From ZC4RG29 sp964521255 (lineage in GTDB: Bacteria > Bacteroidota > Bacteroidia > Cytophagales > Cyclobacteriaceae): a DNA stretch of 41,356 nucleotides. The notes under the pieces were generated by a model. That model worked only from the letters and a program-made list of their open reading frames with translations, was not told the DNA's origin and searched no databases. Both the position numbers and the translations under genes were made by a program. Positions within the stretch are counted from its first letter, which is position 1. Each line of letters starts with the position of its first letter. Below, piece by piece: positions 1-7,605 of the stretch. The DNA lies in contig CAZFRM010000031.1 in NCBI GenBank assembly GCA_964521255.1, positions 1 to 41,356 on the forward strand. Direction: 5' to 3'.

Positions 1-1
1 C

Positions 2-85
2 GTTCCTCTTTTTTCCAAAAAAGATATGGGTATAGACAAGCTCCGAAGGAGAGAGACTATGGAATCAAGAAAATCAAGGGATTGA
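2..85 (+). CDS. C-terminal end of an unidentified protein (partial)
   Basis: An open frame enters from the left edge and stops at TGA 83-85, leaving 27 codons with a very basic tail (KLRRRETMESRKSRD). Its codons look ordinary, but too little remains to identify it. The frame beginning at base 1 is also open to 132, so this frame choice is uncertain. SRAP genes often sit near SOS or repair genes, but nothing here proves what this gene is. Confidence 0.25.
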   Translation, partial: VPLFSKKDMGIDKLRRRETMESRKSRD

Positions 86-124
86 AACGAATGCTACATT
101 TTAGTCGGATAACAATGTATTTAT

Positions 125-820
125 ATGATTGAACGGTACAGTATCACTTGCAATGCAGAAAGTATCCGCGAACGATTTTCGGTGGATGTACCGGATTTTT
201 ATAAACCGCACTATAACGCTGCACCCACACAATTACTTCCGGTCGTTACGGCAGGCTCACAGGGAGTTTCCTTATTCTATTGGGGAATACCACCCGACTG
301 GGCAAAAAATAAATCTGTAAGTGAAAAGGTTATTAACATTAAGGTAGAGTCACTGCGCGAAAAACCTTCATTGCGGAAAGCCATGTTTAAAAAACGCTGT
401 ATTGTTTTGGCCGATGGATTTTATGCCTGGAAAAAATTAGGCAAGAAAACCATGATCCCTCATCGGTTCGTTATGGAAAACAAACAGCTCTTTTCTATTG
501 CCGGTGTATGGGAAGATTTTGAAGACATTGCCGGTGAAGAAAACCACACGTTTATGATGCTAACTGCGCCGGCTCAGGATATAGTAGGCCCAATCACGGA
601 AAGGATGCCATTGATTTTGAACAAGCAATCTGAACAAATATGGTTGGATGAAAAATCTGACGAAGGAACGTTAAGCAATCAACTTATAACAAAACCTATT
701 GAAGGGCTGACTTGCTATACGGTTTCACCACGAATAAGCACGAGCACAATTGATGTACCTTCGCTTATCATACCAACGCCTCCTGCAGATCAACATGGAA
801 ACCTGACATTGTTTGAATAA
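125..820 (+). CDS. SRAP (YedK/HMCES)-family protein lacking the catalytic residues
   Basis: This 231-residue protein has the SOS-response-associated peptidase fold signature: YNAAPTQLLPV near residues 30-40, FYWGIPPDW near 51-59, INIKVES with conserved N71, and a VLADGFYAWKK block at 94-104. In YedK/HMCES, Cys2 forms a thiazolidine crosslink with abasic sites in single-stranded DNA, helped by Asn75, Glu105 and His160. Here the N-terminus reads MIERYSIT instead of MCGRF, the Glu position is Ala101, and the His position falls on Thr158. Only the Asn is kept. An in-frame stop at 110-112 with no ATG between it and 125 rules out a longer start that restores Cys2, although Cys9 is nearby. It may bind DNA without crosslinking, or use another chemistry. 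Family assignment is firm; function is inferred. Confidence 0.85.
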   Translation: MIERYSITCNAESIRERFSVDVPDFYKPHYNAAPTQLLPVVTAGSQGVSLFYWGIPPDWAKNKSVSEKVINIKVESLREKPSLRKAMFKKRCIVLADGFYAWKKLGKKTMIPHRFVMENKQLFSIAGVWEDFEDIAGEENHTFMMLTAPAQDIVGPITERMPLILNKQSEQIWLDEKSDEGTLSNQLITKPIEGLTCYTVSPRISTSTIDVPSLIIPTPPADQHGNLTLFE

Positions 821-825
821 TTGAT

Positions 826-1062
826 TTACAACCATTCCCAAAAATTTTCGCGGTGAATAATTTTAGTCTCGCTGGGGTGATAGGATTCAATAAATGCTTT
901 AGGAAATTTCACTTTTGCGCGGGCATTCCATTTTAGTTCATACACAGTAATGTTTCTCTTTTTAGCATTTTCAGGGATTATAATCCCTAAAAACACGAAT
1001 ATTTGGGGATTACAATCCCTAAAATACCGTTTTATAAGATACATCGTGAAAAATATGTGCAA
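826..1062 (-). pseudogene. Remnant of a DUF4143 AAA ATPase (C-terminal tail only)
   Basis: The last 41 or so residues of this 78-codon frame (about 951 down to 829; ITVYELKWNARAKVKFPKAF and a final ENFWEWL) resemble the extreme C-terminus of DUF4143 ATP-binding proteins, which are normally close to 400 residues. The ATPase core and the rest of DUF4143 are absent. The upstream part of the frame runs through two 16-bp palindromes and overlaps the end of menC, so it is probably not coding. I read it as debris of a lost or recombined gene rather than a small protein. The match is from memory of the family, not a search. Confidence 0.55.
973..1020. repeat. Pair of GGGATT-nn-AATCCC palindromes
   Basis: AGGGATTATAATCCCT (973-988) is a perfect 16-bp palindrome. 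GGGGATTACAATCCCT (1005-1020) is a near-identical second copy starting 32 bp later, and each copy is followed by aaaa. The second copy lies on the menC stop codon (1019-1021). It marks the junction between menC and the DUF4143 remnant. Confidence 0.8.
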
Positions 1063-2077
1063 CCCTGATACGCAGTGAACTCTCTATGTTATCCTCGTAC
1101 AGGGTACCCGTACCGAGTCCCTGCGGCAGAGTTGTATTGTAGTTGGCAGTAAACTGACAAATGGCATTCAACCCGATATTGGATTCAAGCGCTGAAGTGA
1201 TCCACCAATTAATTTTCATACGTTCGGCTTCTTTAATCCACTCACTGCAATGTTTTAGTCCGCCGTGCAAAGTCGGTTTTAGAATAATGTATTGTGGACG
1301 AATCTTTTTTAAAAGCTGATGTTTTTCATTTTCTTTTCCAATGAGTTCTTCATCGAGCGCTATTGGAATGGGTGAGTCGCTACATATTTTTGTCATCTCT
1401 GCCTGGTTCGGTTTGATTGGCTGCTCAATTGAATGAATAGAGAATTTTGATAAGGCATTTAATTTGGTTAGCGCATCATCGGTTGAAAACGCGCCGTTGG
1501 CATCCAATTTCAATGTGATATTTTCCGGTGAATATTTTAAGCGTATAGCTTCAAGCAATTTACATTCTGCATCGAAGTTTAATCCACCTACCTTTAATTT
1601 TATACAGGTAAATCCCTGCGCTACTTTTTCATGTACCTGCTTCATCATAAAATCTTCATCACCCATCCAGATGAGTCCATTGATGGATATAGGTTTACCT
1701 TCAATGAAGCTGTTTTTGAAGATTATTTTTTTACCTCCATTCAGAAGATCGAGCAAGGCAGTTTCCAAAGCGAATGTCACGGAAGGAAAGTCAGGGGGAA
1801 CTAAGTCATTAACCTTTTCAAAAACATTTTCTGATGTTAGCGCACTAATTGATGGAAGTCTGCTCATAACAATGGAGAGAATATTTTCCAACGCAGGCAG
1901 GTGGTCAATACTCAATCCTGGTAAAGGCCCGCATTCACCAATACCAAATGTTGATTCATCACCCTCCCTCCATACTTTAATAAACCAGGAGGTTTTTTCC
2001 TTCATTGGCCCACGTGAGGTACGTGCATCGAAACGAAAGGTGAACGACCGTTTAAAAAAACTTCCCTGAAGAGACAT
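1019..2077 (-). CDS. menC: o-Succinylbenzoate synthase (menaquinone biosynthesis)
   Basis: A 352-residue enolase-superfamily enzyme. MenC dehydrates SHCHC to o-succinylbenzoate in cytoplasmic menaquinone synthesis. The sequence shows the KxK pair (K160, K162 in CIKLKVGG), the three metal-binding acids (D192 in KLDANGAF, E218 in IEQP, D242 in ALDEELIG) and the second catalytic lysine K267 in IILKPTLHGG. The ILKPTLHGG block favours MenC over dipeptide epimerases. The start at 2077 fits the family N-terminus. It diverges from queA, with about 47 bp between starts. The last dozen residues (after LRIRVAHIF) look atypical, and the stop lies in a repeated palindrome next to a gene remnant, so the original 3' end may have been replaced. 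Confidence 0.9.
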   Translation of the reverse strand: MSLQGSFFKRSFTFRFDARTSRGPMKEKTSWFIKVWREGDESTFGIGECGPLPGLSIDHLPALENILSIVMSRLPSISALTSENVFEKVNDLVPPDFPSVTFALETALLDLLNGGKKIIFKNSFIEGKPISINGLIWMGDEDFMMKQVHEKVAQGFTCIKLKVGGLNFDAECKLLEAIRLKYSPENITLKLDANGAFSTDDALTKLNALSKFSIHSIEQPIKPNQAEMTKICSDSPIPIALDEELIGKENEKHQLLKKIRPQYIILKPTLHGGLKHCSEWIKEAERMKINWWITSALESNIGLNAICQFTANYNTTLPQGLGTGTLYEDNIESSLRIRVAHIFHDVSYKTVF

Positions 2078-2110
2078 GCTGCAATGTTACAAAGAAAAGT
2101 TTTACCCGGT

Positions 2111-2118
2111 TAACTTTG
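2111..2118 (+). promoter_or_regulatory. Bacteroidota-type -7 element (TAACTTTG) for queA
   Basis: TAACTTTG matches the TAnnTTTG consensus of Bacteroidota primary sigma factor promoters exactly. It ends only 6 bp before the ATG at 2125, so the mRNA would be leaderless or nearly so. No clear -33 TTTG is visible. Confidence 0.45.
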
Positions 2119-2124
2119 CCATCT

Positions 2125-3309
2125 ATGCAACTTCTTCTCCAGGATTTTACCTACGACCTTCCCCATGAACGCATCGCGCTTTATCCATTAGCCGAGCGTG
2201 ATCAATCTAAACTACTTTTTTACAACGAAGGAAATATTCGTCATGAAAATTTCTCACACCTGGCTGAGCTATTGCCAAAGAACAGTTTTTTGTTTTTCAA
2301 TGATACAAGGGTAATTCCGGCACGTATCCTTTTCAGGAAAGACACGGGTGCAGAAATTGAAATCTTTTTGCTGAATCCCATTCATCCGTCACCCGTGATG
2401 ACAGAAGCAATGCTTGCCAAAGAATCATGTATTTGGGAATGTACCATTGGTAATTTGAAACGGTGGACACAGGATTTGGTTCTTAACAAGAAGATCAACA
2501 ATACAAAACTCGAGGCCCGTCTTACTAATCGTGAAAAGGGGCACGTGCAATTCACCTGGGATTCTTCACAACCTTTTAGTGAAGTGATTATTGATTCTGG
2601 TGAGACTCCCCTTCCACCCTATTTGCACCGTAAGCCTGAATCTTCAGATCGTGAGCGTTATCAGACTGTTTACTCTCACGCAGATGGTGCAGTTGCTGCC
2701 CCAACCGCAGGACTTCATTTTACTTCCTATACATTAGAATCATTGAGGGCAAAGGGCATTGGTTCAGACTTCCTAACCCTTCACGTAAGCGCCGGCACAT
2801 TTCAGCCCATTAAAAGTGAACACGCCGATGAACACATCATGCATAATGAGCAGCTTATTATAACAAGAAAAAATCTTGAACATTTACTGGATGAAACAAA
2901 ATTTATTATTCCTGTGGGAACCACTTCCATGCGCACGCTTGAAAGTATCTATTGGTTTGGAGTGAAATTATTGACTAACGCTTCTGCTGAATTCATCATC
3001 ACACAAAACGATCCTTACCGGCAATACGACAAGCTCCCTTCAACAAATGAATCCATCAAAGCTGTATCAGATTACATGACTCGAAATAGATTGGAGAATC
3101 TTACCGGCAATACCTCGATCTACATTATGCCCGGATATACTTTCCGGGTCTGCAAAGGACTTATAACAAATTTTCACCAGCCGGGTTCTACTTTACTTTT
3201 GTTGGTGGCTGCTTTTATTGGAAATGATTGGAAGCGAATTTATGCAGAAGCTCTTAAAAATGATTACCGGTTTTTAAGTTATGGAGATAGTTCGTTGTTG
3301 ATACCGTGA
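2125..3309 (+). CDS. queA: S-adenosylmethionine:tRNA ribosyltransferase-isomerase
   Basis: QueA transfers and isomerises the ribose of SAM onto 7-aminomethyl-7-deazaguanine in tRNA, giving epoxyqueuosine. Recognisable blocks include the N-terminal FTYDLPHERIALYP, FFNDTRVIPAR, GAVAAPTAGLHFT, FLTLHVSAGTF and the C-terminal ITNFHQPGSTLLLL. An upstream in-frame TTG at 2116 would add three residues, but the ATG at 2125 puts MQLLLQDFTYDLP at the usual N-terminus and lies right after a consensus -7 element, so it is preferred (394 aa). It is single and convergent with the PorE-like gene. A queuosine-precursor transporter lies at 10313, so the cell may combine modification and salvage. Confidence 0.96.
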   Translation: MQLLLQDFTYDLPHERIALYPLAERDQSKLLFYNEGNIRHENFSHLAELLPKNSFLFFNDTRVIPARILFRKDTGAEIEIFLLNPIHPSPVMTEAMLAKESCIWECTIGNLKRWTQDLVLNKKINNTKLEARLTNREKGHVQFTWDSSQPFSEVIIDSGETPLPPYLHRKPESSDRERYQTVYSHADGAVAAPTAGLHFTSYTLESLRAKGIGSDFLTLHVSAGTFQPIKSEHADEHIMHNEQLIITRKNLEHLLDETKFIIPVGTTSMRTLESIYWFGVKLLTNASAEFIITQNDPYRQYDKLPSTNESIKAVSDYMTRNRLENLTGNTSIYIMPGYTFRVCKGLITNFHQPGSTLLLLVAAFIGNDWKRIYAEALKNDYRFLSYGDSSLLIP

Positions 3310-3318
3310 TTGATGTAG

Positions 3319-3356
3319 CGATGTACCAATTATCTTGGAGCATAATTGGTACATCG
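3319..3356. terminator. Bidirectional hairpin between queA and the PorE-like gene
   Basis: CGATGTACCAATTAT (3319-3333) and its perfect complement ATAATTGGTACATCG (3342-3356) form a 15-bp stem with an 8-nt loop. It sits 9 bases past the queA stop and just past the stop of the convergent gene. There is no clear U-run, so termination is inferred from position and stem strength. Confidence 0.6.
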
Positions 3357-3365
3357 GCACATCAC

Positions 3366-5684
3366 CTAATCAACCTTCAACTCATTCAAATCAACAACAC
3401 GAACCTCAACTCGTCTTCCCTCCTCCTTACTTTGCAATTGATCTTTCGTAGCGCCATATCCTTTCGCTACAATCCTTCTGCGCACAATGCCGCGGTGGTT
3501 TACATAATCAAGTACAGTAATGGCCCGCTTGTTCGAAATATCACGGTTAAATTCTTCCGAACCTTCTGCGGAAGCAAAGCCGGAAATTTCAATACCAAGG
3601 TCTTCGTACTTTTTCAAATCATCAAGCATTTTATCTAGCTCTGCATTGTATTGCGCTTTAAGGTCGCTCTTGCCGGCATCGAAATATATTTTAACGAATT
3701 TAGTTAGCAAGGTCTTATCATATGCCGCACTCTTCTTCACTTCCTTTTGCTTCTTAGCTTCTTCCATTACAACAAAAGTAGGAAGGGAGAAAATCGTCTT
3801 ACCATCCACGTTCTTTTGCTCAAACTTGCTCTCATCACTTTCATCATAGTAGTATGTTCTCGTAGCTACTTCAATTTTTGAATTTTCTTTCTCATTGAAG
3901 TTTATAGCATCGATAGGATTCTTTAACTGAATAAGGTCAACGAGGTAATCAATTCCTTCCTGATCACCGGAACCCATCAGATCAATCATCATGTCGTACA
4001 CATCCACGTCGCCGCCCTGCACAAGTTTGGCTTCATGGGTTTTACGAAGATCAGTCTTAATGTCCTGGTTGGTATCATAAAAAGCATTCTTCACCTGTAC
4101 CTGCTGTCCGACCACTACATCAAATTGCTTGATAGTTTTGAGATTGATCTGCTGATACAACTCGTAAAAGTACGACTGGTTAGGTATGTTAATGTTCAAC
4201 GTGTAAGGAAGGAATCCTTCGGACTCAATGACGATGTCATAATCTTTTGCGGGTGGAAGGATAACAAGGTAATTACCCGTTTCCGGATCAGGATCATAAA
4301 CAAAGTCAAGTTTCTTATCCGTCTCATTGTCGATCACATAAATCTTTGTCTTGAGAGGCTTGCCGGTCTCTGCATTCAGAATCTTTCCTTTGAGCATGGT
4401 AAGCGGAATATTCCTGGAGTCTTCCGGCATATCAATAAAATAAATATCCTGTTCGCCTTGTCCACCTTTTCTGTTGGATGAAAAATATCCGCGGGTTCCG
4501 TCGGCAATAAGCGTGAAGTAGTTATCATCGGCGGTTGTATTAACCGGGTAGCCCATATTTTCGGGTTTTGTCCAATGCCCGTTTACGAAAGTAGATTTGA
4601 AAATATCACGCCCACCCATCGTGTTATATCCATCTGAAGTAAAGAAAAGCGTTCGCTGATCGGGATGTATGAAAGGCGCATCTTCATTATCCTTTGAATT
4701 GATTTCCGGACCCATATTCACCGGCTTTGACCATGAACCATCCGCACCTTTTTCCACTTTGTAAATATCCATTCCTCCTTGTCCTCCCAGACGGTCACTG
4801 GCAAAGTAGATCACCTTTCCATCCGGTGTTATACTCGCCGTCGATTCAAGGTACTTAGGGGTATTAATTGTAGGCGCCAGCAAGGATGGCTTTGACCAGG
4901 TCTCTCCCGCACGATCAATTACAAACAGGCTACCCGGATCGTTAGTACCACCCATAAAGATCAACATACGCTGACCATCGGCAGATATTCCCGCAGTGCC
5001 TACATTGTACTCCGATGCGATAGGAATGACCTTTGGTTCAGACCATGTTCCGGATGAATTGTAGGTTATATAAATCTCTTCAATAAATTTATCTCCCGAT
5101 CTTGTTTTACCTGTATTTGGACGTAAGGCCGTGAAAGCCATAGTACTTTCATCCGCCGATACCACGGGGTTATATTCCGTGTACTTTGTGTTAACAACAG
5201 TATTCATCGATGTAACCCTGGTGCTACGAGGTATTGACATGAATACCACAGCATTGTTACACATGTCAAGGGCACGGTCAGCTTTTGCCATCGATGCCTT
5301 ATCAGCCTTATTGATTAATCCCTTATACTTTGTAAACGTTTCGATTGCTTTTTGAAGGTTTTCATCCTTTAAATACAATTCCCCCAAATCGTAATAGACA
5401 GAGGTTGGAATTTCTTTAGCGTTCTTCAAGGCATACTCCAGGTAAGGTATACCTTTTATTTGCTCATCTATCTGAAAGGATTTTTGATAGCAAACGCCGG
5501 CCTTGTAATGGACCATGGGATTTTTCTCGCCAGCATTGATTGCCTGTACAAAAAGCGGCAGAGCCTGTTCATAGCTCTTTATGCCATAATATCGTTCGGC
5601 ATCTCCAAGGGTTTTGCTTCCCTGTGCAATGACTAAAGAATATACAGACAGTAAAAGAATAAAGGTACAGAGTGACTTTAGCAT
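3366..5684 (-). CDS. PorE-like envelope protein: TPR, PD40 propeller, carboxypeptidase-regulatory-like and OmpA domains
   Basis: A 772-residue exported protein with signal peptide MLKSLCTFILLLSVYSLVIAQ. TPR-like helices follow (about 25-140), then PD40/WD40-like propeller blades with repeated motifs such as ITPDGKVIYFASDRLGGQGG and IHPDQRTLFFTSDGYNTMGG (about 160-430). Next come a carboxypeptidase-regulatory-like beta domain (about 437-520), a low-similarity spacer, and a C-terminal OmpA peptidoglycan-binding domain (about 665-765; IYFDAGKSDLK, DISNKRAITVLDYV). This order is that of PorE, the type IX secretion component that tethers the PorLM complex to peptidoglycan, but Bacteroidota carry several paralogues of this layout, so no symbol is given. 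It is a single gene ending at a strong hairpin. Confidence 0.88.
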   Translation of the reverse strand: MLKSLCTFILLLSVYSLVIAQGSKTLGDAERYYGIKSYEQALPLFVQAINAGEKNPMVHYKAGVCYQKSFQIDEQIKGIPYLEYALKNAKEIPTSVYYDLGELYLKDENLQKAIETFTKYKGLINKADKASMAKADRALDMCNNAVVFMSIPRSTRVTSMNTVVNTKYTEYNPVVSADESTMAFTALRPNTGKTRSGDKFIEEIYITYNSSGTWSEPKVIPIASEYNVGTAGISADGQRMLIFMGGTNDPGSLFVIDRAGETWSKPSLLAPTINTPKYLESTASITPDGKVIYFASDRLGGQGGMDIYKVEKGADGSWSKPVNMGPEINSKDNEDAPFIHPDQRTLFFTSDGYNTMGGRDIFKSTFVNGHWTKPENMGYPVNTTADDNYFTLIADGTRGYFSSNRKGGQGEQDIYFIDMPEDSRNIPLTMLKGKILNAETGKPLKTKIYVIDNETDKKLDFVYDPDPETGNYLVILPPAKDYDIVIESEGFLPYTLNINIPNQSYFYELYQQINLKTIKQFDVVVGQQVQVKNAFYDTNQDIKTDLRKTHEAKLVQGGDVDVYDMMIDLMGSGDQEGIDYLVDLIQLKNPIDAINFNEKENSKIEVATRTYYYDESDESKFEQKNVDGKTIFSLPTFVVMEEAKKQKEVKKSAAYDKTLLTKFVKIYFDAGKSDLKAQYNAELDKMLDDLKKYEDLGIEISGFASAEGSEEFNRDISNKRAITVLDYVNHRGIVRRRIVAKGYGATKDQLQSKEEGRRVEVRVVDLNELKVD

Positions 5685-5716
5685 AAAGCGATAGATTAAA
5701 AAGTTTGACGCAACTA

Positions 5717-5751
5717 CAAATATTGTCAGGTGTTAAAAAATAAAGTTCAAA
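5717..5751 (-). promoter_or_regulatory. Possible promoter of the PorE-like gene
   Basis: On the minus strand TTTG (5751-5748) lies 23 bp before AATATTTG (5724-5717), one mismatch from TAnnTTTG. The spacing is slightly longer than the usual 19-21 bp. The gene starts 33 bp downstream. Confidence 0.4.
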
Positions 5752-6040
5752 AAAAACACTTTAGATGCACGCACGTAATGTATTCGTGCAAAATTGACTG
5801 GTTTATCTGGACACAATACCTGCTTACATCCTATCCGCTAAATTGCCCGCTGCTTAGGATTTTCAATTGAATATACCGAATTTTAGCGCATGTGGGCCTT
5901 TTATTCAAAGTCGAACAAAGGTCTATCGCAACTTAAAAAGGTTTAAATACGGGCTATTGAAAAAATCGGTACCCGTGTGCATCAATCCTCCATTGACGTA
6001 ATTTATGGCTAAACAAAAAGAATTAACTGGCAGATCGTAA
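5752..6040. other. Non-coding gap before the TIR-like gene, with a short in-frame minicistron
   Basis: About 290 bases with no long gene. TGCACG (5766-5771) and CGTGCA (5785-5790) could pair as a weak hairpin. An 11-codon frame, ATG 6005 to TAA 6038-6040 (MAKQKELTGRS), ends directly before the ATG at 6041 and is in the same frame. It could be a leader peptide, chance, or a start cut off by a stop codon. Nothing else convincing was seen. Confidence 0.4.
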
Positions 6041-7492
6041 ATGAAATTTGAGATTGATGTATTGATTATATTTTCTTCCCGCGACAATGAGCCGGTCGAC
6101 AAAAACGAATCGGGATGGATTTCTCAGTTCAAGCGCTTCCTTGAGCTGATGCTTGCACAGGTGTTGGGTGAGAAGCCTAACATTCTCCTGAAAGACGAGC
6201 ATGACTCACTTACTTCACCAAACCTTGACAATGTTGCTACCCTTGTAGCCATTCTTTCAAAAAATTTCATTCAGTCCGGTCAGTGTTTAGATCACCTCGA
6301 GATGTTTTACAAGGCATCGGCATCATCAGGGACTCCAGGAAAAATCAATCGGGTCTTTAAAGTTTTTAAAAGTCCGCTGAGCAATGCTGAGCAGCCATCA
6401 CGCCTCCGCGAATTAAATGGTTATGACATGTACCAGCTTGATCCAAATTCTGGTGAAACGAGCGAGTATACGGATTACTTCAGTACCCATGCTGAAAGAC
6501 AATACTGGATGAAAATGGTTGATCTCGCGTACGATATTTATGATACCCTCTTGCAATTAAAAGGTGAAGGTTCATTGATTGATAACCGCATCTATACACG
6601 TAAGACAATCTATCTTGCAGAGACCGGTCATGATATGACGGTGCAGCGAAACATTATCAAACGCGAGCTTCAGCGCCATGGTTACCTGGTGCTTCCAAAT
6701 CAAACCCTTACCGGAAAATATGCTGAACTTGAAAAGGTAATTCAAAAAGACATTGAAGAAAGTGATCTCTCCATTCACCTTATAAGCGCTGCCTATGGTG
6801 AAATCCCGGAAGAATCAGATAAATCACTTCCAGAATCCCAGCTTTTATTGGCCGCACAAAAAAGTAAGCAGGCAAACGATAGAAATATAAACTTTTCACG
6901 TCTCATCTGGCTTTCGCCAAACATGGCACAACTAAGCGAACGGCAAAAAGTATTTGTTGAGAGAATAAAATCTGACATAGAGTCTCAGGACAATACTGAA
7001 ATTCTTCAAATGCCGATAGAAGATTTCAAAGTGATCATGCGCGAAGAACTTCTGGATCAGATAACGCAACCGGGAGGCAATCATGAAAATAACCGTATCA
7101 TTTACCTTATGCATGATCGTATCGATCATCATGACATAAAACCTTTCGCTGAAATAATTAAAGAAAATGGTTTCCAGGTTTTGATGCCAGAATTTGAGGG
7201 AGACCTTATGTCGGTTCGAAAAAAGCATATTGAAAACCTGATTAATTTTGATGCGGCTATCATCTTCAAAGGAAAAGTAAATGAACAATGGGTACGCATG
7301 AAAATGCTGGACCTGCTCAAGGCCCCTGGTTATGGAAGAAAAAAACCTATCATTGGAAAAGCAATCATCTCCGCTCCCGGATCACAACTAAGCGGCGATG
7401 CTTATAAAAATCACGATATCCGCATTATCCAGGGCGACATACAAAAATCATTGGATTCTCTCAAAAGCTTTCTTTCAGAGTTTGAAACTTGA
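6041..7492 (+). CDS. Protein with three tandem TIR/SLOG-like Rossmannoid domains
   Basis: A 483-residue soluble protein with no signal peptide. Domain 1 (about 1-170) starts with the TIR-type strand DVLIIFSSRDNEP and has a SKNFIQSGQCLDHLE helix (S79, C82, E87), resembling the TIR region that carries the catalytic Glu. Domain 2 (about 185-345) begins KTIYLAETGHDMTVQRNIIKR, then LQRHGYLVLPNQTL and DLSIHLISAAYGEIPEE, typical of DUF4062-like domains. Domain 3 (about 355-483) has RIIYLMHDRIDHHDI, FEGDLMSVRKKHIENL, DAAIIFKGKVNEQWVRMKM and an APGYGRKKP segment. Similar three-part proteins are, from memory, found beside STAND/NACHT or WD40 conflict proteins, but no such partner is here. NAD cleavage or nucleotide sensing are possible roles; neither is shown. 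It stands alone between a convergent pair and purC. Confidence 0.7.
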   Translation: MKFEIDVLIIFSSRDNEPVDKNESGWISQFKRFLELMLAQVLGEKPNILLKDEHDSLTSPNLDNVATLVAILSKNFIQSGQCLDHLEMFYKASASSGTPGKINRVFKVFKSPLSNAEQPSRLRELNGYDMYQLDPNSGETSEYTDYFSTHAERQYWMKMVDLAYDIYDTLLQLKGEGSLIDNRIYTRKTIYLAETGHDMTVQRNIIKRELQRHGYLVLPNQTLTGKYAELEKVIQKDIEESDLSIHLISAAYGEIPEESDKSLPESQLLLAAQKSKQANDRNINFSRLIWLSPNMAQLSERQKVFVERIKSDIESQDNTEILQMPIEDFKVIMREELLDQITQPGGNHENNRIIYLMHDRIDHHDIKPFAEIIKENGFQVLMPEFEGDLMSVRKKHIENLINFDAAIIFKGKVNEQWVRMKMLDLLKAPGYGRKKPIIGKAIISAPGSQLSGDAYKNHDIRIIQGDIQKSLDSLKSFLSEFET

Positions 7493-7506
7493 AGAATCAA
7501 CACCCT

Positions 7507-7548
7507 TATCCTGATCATCCTTTAATCTATCCTGGTCATCCTTTAATC
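7507..7548. repeat. 21-bp direct tandem repeat (two units)
   Basis: Two back-to-back 21-bp units, 7507-7527 and 7528-7548, differ at one base (TATCCTGATCATCC versus TATCCTGGTCATCC, both ending TTTAATC). A partial third, AAATCCTGG, follows at 7552-7560. It lies between the TIR-like gene and purC. Confidence 0.85.
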
Positions 7549-7605
7549 CTTAAATCCTGGTCCCCTTTTACTTTTTAAATTCATTTTGCACCTTGCCTTC
7601 AGAAT

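Noticed and set aside
1464..2069. Long open frame on the plus strand opposite menC
   Set aside because: It mirrors a gene with full enzyme motifs; the translation is unstructured and Ser/Phe rich.
3306..3638. Plus-strand open frame past the queA stop
   Set aside because: It runs through the hairpin and antisense to the OmpA domain; no protein signature.
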